Source: Prorocentrum cordatum
Lineage: Eukaryota; Sar; Dinophyceae; Prorocentrales; Prorocentraceae
Direction: 5' to 3'
Assembly (NCBI GenBank): GCA_963575745.1
Contig: CAUYUJ010013891.1
Span: 307,000-370,999, forward strand
Length of the DNA stretch: 64,000 nucleotides
Shown here: in pieces, positions 52,191 to 64,000 of the stretch
How the letters are laid out: each line of letters opens with the position of its first letter
Numbering within the stretch: position 1 is the first letter of the stretch
Position numbers and translations under genes: made by a program
Notes under the pieces: generated by a model
What the model was told of the DNA's origin: nothing
Seen by the model: the letters and a program-made list of their open reading frames with translations, nothing else
Databases searched by the model: none

Positions 52191-53480
52191 TGGAGTTAGT
52201 TCTTTTGCCTTTCCTATCTTCGCGACTGCTGATCCTGGCGGGCAGGCTTTCATTGGACTTCATATTCACGTTGTTTCGTTTTCGTGGATGCTGGAGTTCA
52301 GCGTGGAGTCCGTGGCACAGATCAGTAGAAGATGGTGAGATATCTGGGAGATACCTTTGGATTGAAGCCAGCTCATAACCTACTCTTGACATGAGCGCCA
52401 TGGGCTTTGACCAGGTTTCTCTCCAGCTGGACCCTGCCTGTTGCCGTGGCAAAGAATTTCGGTGCTCTCGCGGTGCGTCTGGTTGCCTGTGATGTGTCTT
52501 TATTGCGTCCAGTGGAGATGCTCAGGCAGCTCGGCATGGTTCTTGACCTTCCAGGTGGCGTCGTCGCATGGAAGGCACGCGGCGGCTGTCGATCGAGGGC
52601 GTGCGAAGTAGGGGCAGGCAGACGCATCGTGATGCATATCTTCGGTTTCCCCGAGGGTGGATGGCAGAGATGGTTTGCAAGTCTCTCCGTGGACTCAGAG
52701 ATCTTGCCGGGTCGTCGAGCTTGGGGGTGCCGCTGCCGTATTCTACGTGAATCCGCAGGCGCCCTCGGCTCAAACCAGTCTTTCTCAGCCAGCTGCCGCC
52801 CCCCCCGGCACCTCGTGCGATGCTGGCTCGTGCGGGGTGCGTCCTCGCTCGGAAGGGGCAGCAGCCGGGCCCTCCCAGCACCGGCAGGTCTAGCCAGTCT
52901 CTGATGACACCAGAGAAGCGGACGTGGAAGTGGTACCAATTGTGCCTCATGTTAGTCGCCATCCTGGACCGCGCGGCCACGGCGCGCCGCTCGGATGCGC
53001 GCGTCGGAACAAACAACTTACAATGCCTTGCTCGGTGAAGCCAGGAGGCTTGGACCACGAGGCTGCGCCGTCCGCGCCACGCCCCCGCGATCCGAGGCCT
53101 ACCATTCGAGCGCGGGAGATCTCCTGCGGGGGGCCGTTCGCGGCTGGCAAGCGGCTTGGGCGCGACGGCGCGGGCTCCGCGAAGACCGATCAGGCCGCGC
53201 GCGGGCGCCGCGAGGGGGCCGCGCAATGATTTCCAGCGCTGCGAGCGGCGCGCGAGGACTCACGAGTCGGGCGAGGCAGGGGCGCATCAAGGACCAACGC
53301 GTCGGGCAATTTTCGCAGCGGGCTCTGAGCTGCGCGAGGCCGCCGTGGGCGGGGGCGTTTTCCAGGCGATCGTGGAGGGGGCCGACGTCGGATGGAGTCG
53401 TTGGCAGAAGATGTTTTCAATGGTCGCGGGTCGCATGTCCGAGCGCATCGCGACCCCCGCGGCGGGCGTTCCAGCAGGTT
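52191..53480 (+). other. Decayed interval of the second LTR relic
   Basis: The position between Gag and integrase fragments suggests protease and linker sequence. Several open frames are present, but I cannot recognise an active-site motif in any of them. Nothing else is seen. Confidence 0.35.
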
Positions 53481-54600
53481 GCACAGACCAAGCAGGCACT
53501 CTCAGTGAGCAATGCCAGTCTCAGGCTTCCTTTGGAAGCCAGTCCTGAAGAAGATGAGGCCGCAGAGATTCTTGTTGATGGCCCCAGCGCCGAAACTGAT
53601 AGCGACGATGAAGTACCGGCTCAGCCAGACTGGACACCTACGGCAGACCAGTTGACCGATGTTAAGCTTACCCACGATTTTGTCTGGTCATCTTGGGAAT
53701 CGAGATGCCGATCGACTTCAGAGACGGGGCAACGCCAGGCCTGATGTAGCGCGCTGGGCGTTGAACAACTTTACGTGCGACGAGTGCGACGCGCGCGAAC
53801 AGCCCTATGCTTGCCGTCCTGCTGCTGTTCCCAAGTCTTACCGGTTCAATCGTGTTGTTTGCGTTGTGTTGGTTGAAGTCAAGTCTGCGCTCGATGCTTC
53901 GCCGCATTTTTTGACCAGTATCATATGTTGGGACATTTCTTATCAGTTGGTTGAACATGTGGGGGCAGGAATGCCAGCAGAGGTAGTATGGCACGCATTT
54001 TTATGCACGTGGGCACGCGTGTTTGGCATGCCAGAAGTTGTTGTGCGTTTGGTATGCCAGGGGACGTTCGCCGTTAACATACAAAACAACTGTGCGTGGA
54101 TATTCCCCACGGATGCCCGTTCTCCATGGCAAAATGGTCGAACGAAACGTGCTGGAAAATATCGGAAACGATAGTTCCGTTTGCTCGTTCGTGAGGTAGT
54201 TCCGGATAGTCCAACCGAGTAGCATGCTATGGGGAAGCTGTGTTGCTTTGTCCGGAACCGTTGTCGTAATCTGGTTTTTTATGCAACGGGCTTTCGGTTC
54301 TACACAACGTCTACCAGCGACATTGCTCTCCAATGATCCCATGGATCCCGAGCCCTTGTCTTCCGATCCGGTGCAGGATTTCCACCGAGCTGAAGATTTA
54401 CGCCGAGCCGCTATGACAGCTGGGACCGCCATGGGCACTCGAACGCGACTATTTCGAGTCCTCCGCGCGCGACGCCGTCTGCCAACAACCTTCGCGGAAG
54501 GACAAATAGTTTTTGCTACGTGGAGAAGGGCGAGTCGGCTCGGGGAAATTGTTGGTTTGGTCCTGGTGTGATTCTCCGACCTACTGCTGCAGACCTGCCA
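53481..54600 (+). pseudogene. Second LTR retroelement relic: integrase
   Basis: The first frame ends in 'DWTPTADQLTDVKLTHDFVW', part of the His pair. A shift near 53.68 kb leads to the 53659 frame with 'RRGNARPDVARWALNNFTCD' and ECDAREQP, the C-x2-C of the zinc domain. The core has 'YRFNRVVCVVLVEVKSALDA', 'WHAFLCTWARVFGMPEVVVR' and 'DARSPWQNGRTKRAGKYRK' (normally PWQNGRTERAG; the catalytic Glu is Lys here). Expected core Asp residues read V and R. After TAG 54172 the C-terminal part continues in several phases with 'LRRAAMTAGTAM' and 'FAEGQIVFA', then 'CWFGPGVILRP'. Dead. Confidence 0.65.
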
Positions 54601-57120
54601 TTTCTGGGGGGGCGCGGGTCTGGGGCAGCTGGGGGCGCCCTCCTAGATGATATTCCTCCTTCATGTAATTTCAAGCAGTTGCACCTGATACTTCGTGCTG
54701 CTGCGATGCTGTAGGGTAGCAGCGACGGCCGTGGAATCAGCCCTGGAGGTGGCGCGAGCCCCCTCGCTGGACACCACTCGACCCGGCGCTGGGATGGCCG
54801 GCTCAAGGTAACGCCACAACTGCGTCAGCTATGCCAAACAAACATGAGCGCGAAGCCCATGACACCCCGACGGCAGGACACCGGCGCAACATGCATTTTG
54901 CACCATAGGCTGCGCTGGCCAAGCGCCCCCATGAGGACGGCGCGCAGGCGCGGGGGCAATCGGGCGCGAAACAACGCAATCGCTTGACATATGACAGCTT
55001 GACGCGCGACGATAAGCGGCGCCGCGTCGACAAACTAAGCAACGTACTCCACAGACCCGCGCCTCGCAAGAAGGGTCGACACAAACCGAGCCCACCGCGC
55101 GGCGCGCGGCAGGGAGACTGCGCCACTGCGTGTCCGAGGGGGCGCCACCCCGACAGCACTTGAACGCCGTGCGATATGATTTGAACCGGAACGCGGTGGC
55201 CCTCTAAAATCAAAGGGCAGGGGCGGCCGCCAGCAACCGGCCGTCGGCGCGAAACCGTTGCAAATATTCGGAACGAGCGTGCGCGGCGTTGCGAATCTCC
55301 CCCCCCAACCCTGACCGCGCGGGAAACGACGACAGTGAGAGCGCAGAGCAGGGGTGGGTTCGGGGGGGGCCGAGGAAAGGACATCTATGTAGGTGGTGAG
55401 GATGATAGAGGCGACTCGGAGAGGGGGGGGCGGGGCGTCAGAAATATGGAGGAGCGGGGGGGCAAGGAGGGGGGAGGGGGAGAGGACGTGCCAGACACGC
55501 CCTCGCGGGGCCGCAGGGCGCGCTGGTCCTCCGCAATGACGGCGCGCGAGGATGGGGGGGCCAGGGGGTGGCGCTCAGCCGCCCAAGATTTCCCGCGCAA
55601 CCCTTGCGCGCCGATTTTTTCCCCCCGCCGAAGTGGCTCGTGCCTCCCCCAGGGGACTTCCATAGGGGCAGTTTGTTTTCCCATTGGCGGAGCACTACTA
55701 GGTAAGCTTTCTTCATCCGCTAGAGGAACACTACTAGGTACGCTTTTTTCGTCCCCCAGGGGGGCGCTTCCGGGCATGTCAAAAGGGGGTCGGACTGGTT
55801 CCGCCTCTGCGGCCTTGTCGCGAAGACCGGGGGCAGCATCGTTCAAGGGGAACACTACGAGGTAAAGCTACCGGGGCGGTGCCTGCAACAAGCTTGCACG
55901 GATTTTTGGAGCCCTCTGGAACCCGTTCCCGCGCCCGAATTATTGCCCCTCCCCTGGCGGCGCCCTGGCCTGCGGGGGCCCGAGAGCCCCGGCGCCGCTG
56001 ACCGGGCCGCGTCCCATGCCGGCGCCCGCCGTCCGGTGGCGGCGGGCCGGGGCGCCTCCATGCCCCGTGCCGTTCGACGGCTTACACGCCCCCGTCTTCT
56101 GGCCGTCGTGCACGGAGACCCCTGGCCGACGGGGGGCGCTGCCCGAAGGCGGAAAAACTGGCAGAACGATCGCCCCCCGCTTCGACGCCAGCTACCGCGC
56201 CAAGTTCCCACGCCCACAGCGCGTCCAACGCTCTCCCTGATCGCGCCCGCGCAGCCCAGCGAGCGCGCCTCCGCGCAGCGCAGAGGCACGCGTTCATTTG
56301 GCATTGCCTTGGCAGCGCGCGAGTCACCGATCGGGAATTCCCGTGCGCGCGAAGTTCGCAGGCATAGAATGCGCCGAGGAAGATTTCCGATGAGTTGCCA
56401 ACTGCTGTAACCAAGTTCCCGCGAAACGCGGATCTAACTGCGCGGCTGCAGGCTCTGGCGGACCTAGCGGCAGCGCTCCGCATCCAGGCGCTGCGAATCG
56501 GGGCGGCATTGCACGGACTGGGGCACATGCTGAACCGAGCTTGCGAATCCGATGGCAACTACGTTCAGGCGATCGCTCGCGCCACTCGGAATCGCGAGCG
56601 AACTGCCGTCTGACACTGGCACGCGCGCCGATAACATGCAATCGCACCTGCGCTGCTGGGGTCGCTCGTTTGGCGCGGCGCGCGCGCGAAGCAGCTGAGC
56701 AGGCAATGTCTGTCAGTTCGTGCGAGCCGCGCCCAATAAAACGCGTGATGGCTCAGTTCAAACTGTTCCACTCGCTGCGTGCACAGCGGCCCCCGGTGCG
56801 ATGGCCGACGCGCTGGTCGCGCTCATCGAGACGGCGGGGGCGCCAAGGAAGCAAGTCTTGGATCTGATGGGGTACCCCAGGGGGGTAAGGACCACAGCTT
56901 CTCCAGTTGCCGCTGGTCGGTGCTGGTGGGGCTTGGATCCGCGTGCGTGGAGCGTCTGAGCGCGTGTCAAATAAACAAATGCCGCGCAGGATGAAAGCAG
57001 AAGCATCGATATAGGCCATCTTTATCTCCGCGCCCTCAAGATTGATCTCGAGCGCGCGCGCGGCGCTCGTCGTTATGTCGACGTCGCCAGAGAGAACAAA
57101 CCAAGATATCCTGGAGTTCC
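54601..57120. other. Unassigned 2.5-kb interval
   Basis: GC-rich mixed sequence with G-runs at about 55370-55500. Between 55690 and 55870 a phrase 'acactactaggta' is repeated three times with variation, followed by GCTTTCTT/GCTTTTTTC. Long frames occur on both strands, as expected in GC-rich DNA. None has a domain that I recognise. A helical Ala/Leu/Arg-rich peptide at 56395-56613 is the least repeat-like, but remains unidentified. Confidence 0.35.
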
Positions 57121-57340
57121 GTGTGGAGAGCTATGGATTCCTGAGGGGGTGCTAAGGTATCCTGAGGGCGTGCTACGGATTCCTTAGGCAGTGCCAAGGA
57201 TTCTCTAATGATACATAAAATCCCGCAGGGTTTCCGACGGGTCCCCGAGGGGTTCCTCAGGATATCCGAGGGTCCTAAAGGCACGCATGGGGCCCATGAG
57301 GATTGCCGAGGGATCCCGAAAGTGGTCCCGCGGAGGAGTA
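57121..57340. repeat. Short minisatellite (TATCCTGAGGG type)
   Basis: Units of about 28-30 bp contain 'ggtatcctgagggcgtgct' or 'ggattccttaggcagtgcc' variants, with 'ccgagg' in later units. They degrade toward 57340. Confidence 0.55.
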
Positions 57341-57349
57341 TCCAGCTCT

Positions 57350-57530
57350 GTTCCCCCCCTGGTTGACGAAACCATTCGCTGGCGCCCCCTGGCGCAATGC
57401 GACGCGGCGGACCCACCCCCCCATTCTGGGCGCAATGCAGCTCAGCGGAACGGACGCAGGGGAGGAGGAGGAGGAACAGCAGCAGGAGGAGGAGGACGCA
57501 GCGGGTTTGGCGTTCCTGTGCGTTCTTATC
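57350..57530 (+). repeat. R3 dispersed repeat, copy 2
   Basis: It shares 'ggttgacgaaaccattcgctg'-like sequence, 'gcgcaatgc', 'ggaggaacagc' and GGAGGAGGAGGACGCAG with 20546-20730. It is followed by a (TA)n run at about 57563-57588. Confidence 0.6.
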
Positions 57531-57561
57531 GTCCGCCACTTAGCATTTCGACTGCGGTGCT

Positions 57562-57592
<31 letters not shown>

Positions 57593-57885
57593 CCTGTAAC
57601 GTCCCTCGCGGGGGTAGAAACCGATCGGTTGCAGTTTACTCCGTGGAGCGTCGTGTTGTCTCCTCCTCCACCCGTGTTCTTGTGCCAGACGTCCACCCCT
57701 GAGGCTCTCGGAAGTGCCCGCAAGGCTCGCAGGTGGTCAGAAAAATGCCCCGAACATTGAAGACTAAGTTATTCGAGGTTTCGTCTTCGACTCCGTTCCC
57801 AGAGCCCCGACGTGGTGTCTGTTCATCGTGTCGGCGTTTTTGTTGTCGTGAAATTATCCTAGAAAGGCCTCTTTGTGACGCTCCC
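57531..57885. other. (TA)n run and unassigned sequence
   Basis: A short (TA)n microsatellite at about 57563-57588 is followed by mixed sequence. A frame at 57733 gives 'CSSCRRFCCREIILE', but no domain is recognised and it runs into the GGA tract. Confidence 0.4.
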
Positions 57886-58145
57886 GAGAGAAGGGAGGAG
57901 GGAGGAGGGAAGGAGGAGGGAGGAGGGAGGAGGACGGATGGGGAGGAGGCGGATCTCGCGCACGGCGCTATCGGAGCCATCGGGGCTACGGATGAGGTAG
58001 GAGGAGGAGGAAGAGGGGGAGGAAGAGGAGGAGGCGGAGGAGGAGGAGGAGAAAGAGGAGGAGAAGGAGGAGGAAGAGGGGGAGGAAGGATTTGAAGCAG
58101 GACGGATGAGGAGAAAGATGACGACGACGAGCAGGAGGAGGAGAG
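57886..58145. repeat. GGA purine tract
   Basis: (GGA)n and GGAAGAGG-type purine sequence on plus, with one mixed interruption at about 57950-57990. Confidence 0.85.
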
Positions 58146-58610
58146 GGAATGACGCCCGTCCTGGAGCCTCTTGGTGTCGCCTTGGCTCTCCTAGAGCGTG
58201 CTGGGGGTCCTGTGGCCTCGGGGCCTCTTGGGGCCTCTTGGAGCCTCCTGGGCCCTCTGGAGCTCATTGAGTGTAATTCAAAGTGGGTCCTCCGGGGGGC
58301 TCTTGAGATCTCGTGGGCTCTCCCGGGGCCGCCATGGGCCCTCCTGGAGCCTCCGTGGGCCCTCTAAGAACTCTCTCGCGGGGGCGGAGTGATGAAAACA
58401 ATTTCACGCATGGGGGCCTTTCCGTTGAGAGGTGGGCGCGGTGCAGAGTGGGTCCTCCTGGGGCCCTCCGGAGATCTCCTAGGCCGCCATGGGCCTTCTG
58501 GAGCCTCTGGGGGCCTCAAAGAAGCCTCTCGCGGGGGCTGAAAAATGACAACAGTTGCACGGATGGGAGCCTTTCCGTTGAGAAGGAGAGCGCGATGAAA
58601 GGTAATAAAG
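58146..58610 (+). repeat. GAGCCTCTTGGGGC minisatellite and ~155-bp tandem duplication
   Basis: The first part repeats 'ggggcctcttgg' and 'gagcctcctgg', the same texture as 36876-37100. From about 58285 a ~155-bp unit occurs twice. Each has 'gtcctcc.gggg', 'gccgccatgggcc', 'tctcgcggggg', 'tgaaaa' and 'gcctttccgttgaga'. Confidence 0.7.
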
Positions 58611-58919
58611 TGACGACAGTGTCGCACTTGAGGCCCCAAATCGTCTTTGGGCACCTCGGGCGCGAATCCCGCTCCCCCATAGTACGGTGCGATTTCCCCT
58701 CCCCCCGCTGTCCCGCCGGACCCCGGGAGGGTGATTTTTGTGGTTTTCGCTTGTAAGAAACACTTCCCCCCCCCTCTCGACGGTGACGGAGGGCAGGCGG
58801 CGGGGGTGGGCGGGTTGGCGGGGTGGCGGGTTGGCTGGGGTTGCGGGGTGGCTGGTTGGGCTGGTTGAGGCTGGTTGGTTGGGCTGGCTGGTTGGGCTGG
58901 CTAGGGCAATTGGTTTCGA
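58611..58919. repeat. Mixed sequence, then GGTTGGCTGG-type minisatellite
   Basis: 58611-58780 is unassigned. From about 58795 to 58905 short words GGCGGGTTGG, GGTTGGCTGG and GGTTGGGCTGG repeat up to the ACT array. Confidence 0.6.
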
Positions 58920-60470
<1,551 letters not shown>

Positions 60471-60620
60471 TGTTTGTCGCCGGCCCCCGGGTTACAACAA
60501 CAACGGCTCCCGCTTAAGATTTCGTTACAATTTGGCCAGGACCCCCGCTCCCGATTGAGACTTCCTCGCATTTTATTCAGGAATCGCGCTCTCGATGGGG
60601 ATTTCCTTGCAATTTATTCA
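60471..60620. other. Junction sequence between ACT array and retroelement fragment
   Basis: Mixed sequence with a near-duplicate phrase ('ctcgcattttattcagga' / 'cttgcaatttattcagga') at about 60564 and 60604. No gene is seen. Confidence 0.4.
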
Positions 60621-62920
60621 GGATGTCTAGCTCTGTGAACGTGATTGCCTGTCCCACAGTTTCGGCGGCTGCGCGGCAGGATACAGAGAAGAGCTCACTC
60701 GTGTGCTGTGCCTCTGTCCGCCGCCGTGCTGGCCCAAGCCTTTTAGAGAGCGGCGACCGCATGCTTCACAGTTTCGTCGCTCAGTCAGGATTCCTTGCGG
60801 CTGGGCAATTTGCGGTAGACTGGGCTCGCCACCTCGGCAGTGTCGTGGCGGAGGCTGGACAGCTGGCGGTGGCGGCGGACCAGTTCGGGGGCACGCGTAC
60901 GCTTCTGCATAGGCACGCTGGCGGGCTGCTGCTGCTGCTCGGTGTGCGCCCTGGCGGGCAGTGTTGTCTGGCATGGGTCTGGAGTTGCGGGCTGGAGCTC
61001 GCGTGCTGGTGCAGTGGCGCGCCCAGGAGGACTACCAGGTACGTCTTCTCCTGCGTCTCTCCGACGCCGCCGAGCACGAGCGCGAGCTCGGGGCTCCTCC
61101 GATGAGTCCGACGAGTCCAGTGTGGATGGCAGCTACTCCCGACGAGGACATCTATCCGCACGAGCTCGAGGTTCCGTCCTTGCATGCGCTGGCCCCGTGC
61201 GATCGGATGGGCCAGCCGCGATGGCGCGACCGAGTCGGGGGATCGGGCCGCTTGGTGGCCCGCCCGACATGCGGCGACCAGTGGTTTCCTCCGCCCCTCG
61301 TGTTCATGGAGCTTCTCGAGTCCTGCGGCGCGACAGCACCGGAGGCGGCGGAGGCGTCAGCGCTGGCGGCGAGGCCCGAGGGCCTGACGGCTCTGGGTGG
61401 GACAGCGACTCCTTCTGAGGGGCTCGGGCGCGGCTCGGGCAAGTTGCCCGCAGTCGGCAACCAGCGCTGGCTCATCACGGCTAGCGAGGACGACAGCGAA
61501 GTGAATGTACTCGCCGACTTCGAGGGCTGCGAGTGGTACGCGATGAGTGGGGGACTGGCCATCGCGAAGGCGGGCGGGAAGTGCTACCTGGTCAAGGCGG
61601 TGACGGGGAAGGAGGCCGAGAGCTCGATGGGCGCCCGCGCGATGCCGATCTTGCACGGGCTCGACGGCGAGAGGAGGCGGGTGTTCAAGGACGCGGTGCG
61701 CGGCATGGCGGAGACGGCGTGGTCGGGGTGGCCAGTCAAGGGCCCGCGCACTGCGCTCTGGTGCGTCCGCTCCCACGCGGAGCAGGACTCGCGCCCGCGC
61801 GCCCGCCGCTCCAAGTGGCGCGCGGAGTGCGGCCTTGGGCCGGGCGACGTCGGCGCGTCGGACCACGAGCTGGCGATGCGGGCGCCGGAGCTCGGCGCGG
61901 GCTTCGACCAACTCAATCTGACCGAGCTGTCGCTGGTGGAGCTCCTGGTGCGCCGCGCCCAGCTCGCGGAGTGGCGGCGCCGGGGGCGGCTGCTGAAGGG
62001 CAGCGGCGACGAGTACCTGGAGGGCGAGTACCTGTACATGGGGGCCTCGGAGACGAGGGGCTTGCAGATGGCGTGCCCGACGCTCGTGGAGAACGCCCAG
62101 GCCGAGCTCCACAGGGAGGCGACGCTCATGGAGGAGAAGCGGAAGCTCCGCGAGGGGGATGCTGTCGCGCGGCCAGGGCTCGGGCAGCGGCGGCAACAAG
62201 GCGCCGCGCGACGAGGTGGCGACGCAGGCGGCGGAGATCAGCAAGCTCCAGGCGAAGCGGAAAGGCTCCCACACCGGCAAACCAGATGCCGGCGGGGGCG
62301 GAGGCCGATAGCTCACGGCGGTCGCTCGGGAGCTGCTGCCCTGCCCTGTGCCCGCGCCCGGCCGTAACTGGAACAGCGGGGGATGCCGGGCGGTGCGCTC
62401 TCGAGCTCGGCAGCGTCAGCACGCTGCGCGGTGGCTCTCTGAGGCTTTGCACGCTACCAATTCATTGTGCGGACATGGAGCTCCACGCCAGGATCTTCAA
62501 GTTTCGTGCGCCCAGCTCGCCGGCATTGACCGCGTCCGCGAGATCATCCGAGAGGCGGGGCCTCTACCGTTTTCAGGGGCGACAGCTCGCGCCGAGCCGT
62601 GCTCTCATTTGCCGGGGTATGCAGATGGCACCGTGCTCCGAGCCTCCTACTCCGAGGGGCTGGTCTCCCTGCCGACCATGGGCGGCCATTGCGTCGGCGC
62701 CGACTGCCTGACTGGTCGTGCTCATGAGTTGTGGGTAGGATGGCAGAAGCATCTTCTACGCGAAGAAGGGCCGCCTGACGGACCTCGACTTCGACCTTTC
62801 TCCGACCCGAAATTAGTGCATTGCAAGAAGACGTACGCTCGCTTCATTGGGGGGCTGCTCGTCAGGGGCCTGATCGACCTTGGCGAGCGGACCGAGGCTA
62901 CGGTAGGCATTTGTTTTGTT
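60621..62920 (+). pseudogene. Dinoflagellate retroelement 5' part: Gag-like protein and start of RT
   Basis: The first frame (60623-61105) starts 'MSSSVNVIACPTVSAAARQD'. The main frame (60961-62367) contains 'ADFEGCEWYAMSGGLAIAKA', 'SGWPVKGPRTALWCVRSHAE', 'FDQLNLTELSLVELLVRRAQ' and 'EYLYMGASETRGLQMACPTL'. The GPRT-x-W-C and FDQLNL blocks are ones I associate with a Gag-like ORF common in dinoflagellate retroelements (from memory, unverified). A shift near 62.35 kb leads to the 62348 frame with 'YSEGLVSLPTMGGHCVG', 'YARFIGGLLVRGLIDLGERT' and 'EATVGICFVP'. That looks like the lead-in to an RT ('VGIFFV.KK'). The homology stops there, so the rest of the element is missing. Confidence 0.55.
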
Positions 62921-63239
62921 CCCCACATCCTGAGTGGGGTTCTTGTTTTCCCAGGACACCCTCTCCTTCCCACCTTCCCACCTTCCCACTTTCCCACCTC
63001 CCGCTCCCTCTTCCTATTCCTGCCATGCCATACTATACCATACCATGCAATACCGCTTCCTCTTCCTACTCCTACCACACCTTATTATACCATACAATAC
63101 CATACCATACTATAGCAGACCACCGTACCTACCATACCACACTTAGGAAACCATGCATGCACCATCACCGCATACCTACCACACGATACAATACCAGACA
63201 ATACCTACTTGCCACGCTCGCTCCCTCTTCCTATTCCTA
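62921..63239. repeat. CTTTCCCACC and TACCATACC simple sequence
   Basis: A CCTTCCCACC-type pyrimidine stretch at about 62950-63025 is followed by imperfect (ATACC/TACCA)n up to about 63220. This is the break point of the retroelement fragment. Confidence 0.7.
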
Positions 63240-64000
63240 CCGCCCCAAGGAGGCCCCGCCAGAGCGAGGACAGCATTCGCGAACCATATTATTTATCAGG
63301 TTTCGCGCCCCTCCCACCCCTCCAGGGAGGCCCCGCCAGAGCGCGGGCAGCATTCGCAAACCATATTATTTATCAAGTTTCGCGCCCCTCCCAGCGCTCC
63401 AGGGAGGCCCCGCCAGAGCGAGGGCAGTATTCGCAAACCATATGATCTATCAGGGTTCGTGTCCCTCCCACCGCTCCAGGGAGGCCCCGCCTGAGCGAGG
63501 GCAGTATTCGCAAACCATATTATGTATTAGGTTTCGCGCCCCTCCCACCCCTCCAGGGAGGCCCCGCCAGAGCGAGAGCAATATTCGCAAAGCATATCAT
63601 TTATCAGGTTTCGTGCCCCCCCCGCCGCTCCAGGGAGGCACCGCCTGAGCGATGATACTATTCGCGAGCAATATTATTTATTATGTTTAGTGCCCTTCCC
63701 ACCCCTCCAGGGAGGCCCCGCCAGAGCGAGGGGAGTATTCGCAAACCATATTATTTATCAAGTTTCGCGCCCATCCCACCGCTCCAGGGAGGCCCCGCCT
63801 GAGCGCGGGCAGTATTCGCAAACCATATTATTTATCAGGTTCCGCGCCCCTCCCACCCTTCCAGGGGGGCCCCGCCAGAGCGAGGGCAGTATTCGCAAAC
63901 CATATTATTGATCAGGTTTCGCGCCCTTCCCAGCGCTCCAGGGAGGCCCCGCCAGAGCGCGGGCAGTATTCGCAAACCATATTATTCAGCAGTTTTTGCC
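63240..64000 (+). repeat. ~77-bp minisatellite, about ten units, continuing past window end
   Basis: Each unit contains 'ccagggaggccccgcc', 'agagcgagggcag', 'tattcgcaaaccatatta' and 'tttatcaggtttcgcgcccc' with minor changes. Units start near 63240, 63320, 63400, 63475, 63553, 63630, 63708, 63785, 63863 and 63940. Units differ by point changes, such as CCGCCTGAGCG against CCGCCAGAGCG. Confidence 0.9.

Noticed and set aside
54803-55384. Antisense ~193-codon frame in GC-rich sequence
   Set aside because: No domain, and other frames in this GC-rich stretch are similarly open.
55690-55870. Three 'acactactaggta' phrases as a relative of the GGCTAGGTACGG foldback at 29.0 kb
   Set aside because: Only TAGGTA is shared; flanking bases and orientation do not match.
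63240-64000. CRISPR array, suggested by regular repeats at the window end
   Set aside because: The units are contiguous ~77-bp tandem repeats with no unique spacers, in a eukaryotic context.

Overview
This window looks like nuclear DNA of a dinoflagellate. The evidence is a near-exact dinoflagellate spliced-leader sequence at 8697-8718, retroelement families with dinoflagellate-type Gag and RNase H proteins, very large simple-repeat tracts, high GC between them, and no recognisable host gene. I see no bacterial operons, rRNA, tRNA or CRISPR. All coding sequence that I can support belongs to retroelements, most of it broken by stops and frameshifts.

Layout. 1-8.7 kb is repeat: an ATGT/ATGC microsatellite, two copies of a composite minisatellite module (R1), three direct copies of a ~450-bp repeat (R2), and CCT/GGA tracts. 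8.70-15.15 kb is an almost full-length non-LTR retrotransposon (LINE) with an ORF1-like zinc/coiled-coil protein, AP-type endonuclease, reverse transcriptase, CCHC finger and RNase H. It starts exactly at a spliced-leader relic and sits between CCT repeats. 15.2-22.0 kb is repeat again: an inverted R1 copy, a ~125-bp tandem repeat, GGA, GAT, GTT and ACT arrays.

22.04-50.47 kb is a nested pair of elements. The outer one is a tyrosine-recombinase (YR) retrotransposon with split direct repeats in the order A1 ... B1-A2-B2, as in Ngaro/PAT-type elements. It has a DIRS-type RT-RNase H and a YR gene. Inserted in frame-neutral fashion inside the YR gene is a 19.6-kb Ty1/copia-type LTR retrotransposon (29724-49329). 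Its LTRs are 186 and 162 bp and it is flanked by a perfect 5-bp target duplication, GCGAC. The insertion separates the recombinase tyrosine from the rest of its active site.

The LTR element is the most interesting object here. Upstream it has a coiled-coil and CCCH-finger Gag and a decayed copia pol (protease, integrase, RT, RNase H). Downstream of pol it carries about 8 kb of additional coding sequence. That sequence includes a domain resembling the tRNA 2'-phosphotransferase Tpt1/KptA (ADP-ribosyltransferase fold) and a ~900-codon open frame of unknown function. A short motif encoding V-A-T-P-A recurs about a dozen times, mostly between blocks of this region.

50.5-54.6 kb holds relics of a second, different LTR element (Gag, degenerate zinc knuckle, integrase). 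54.6-60.5 kb is repeat and unassigned sequence with a 1.5-kb ACT array. 60.6-62.9 kb is the 5' part of another retroelement, cut off where its RT should begin. The window ends in a ~77-bp minisatellite that continues past base 64000. Domain assignments rest on motif recognition by eye; no database search was possible.
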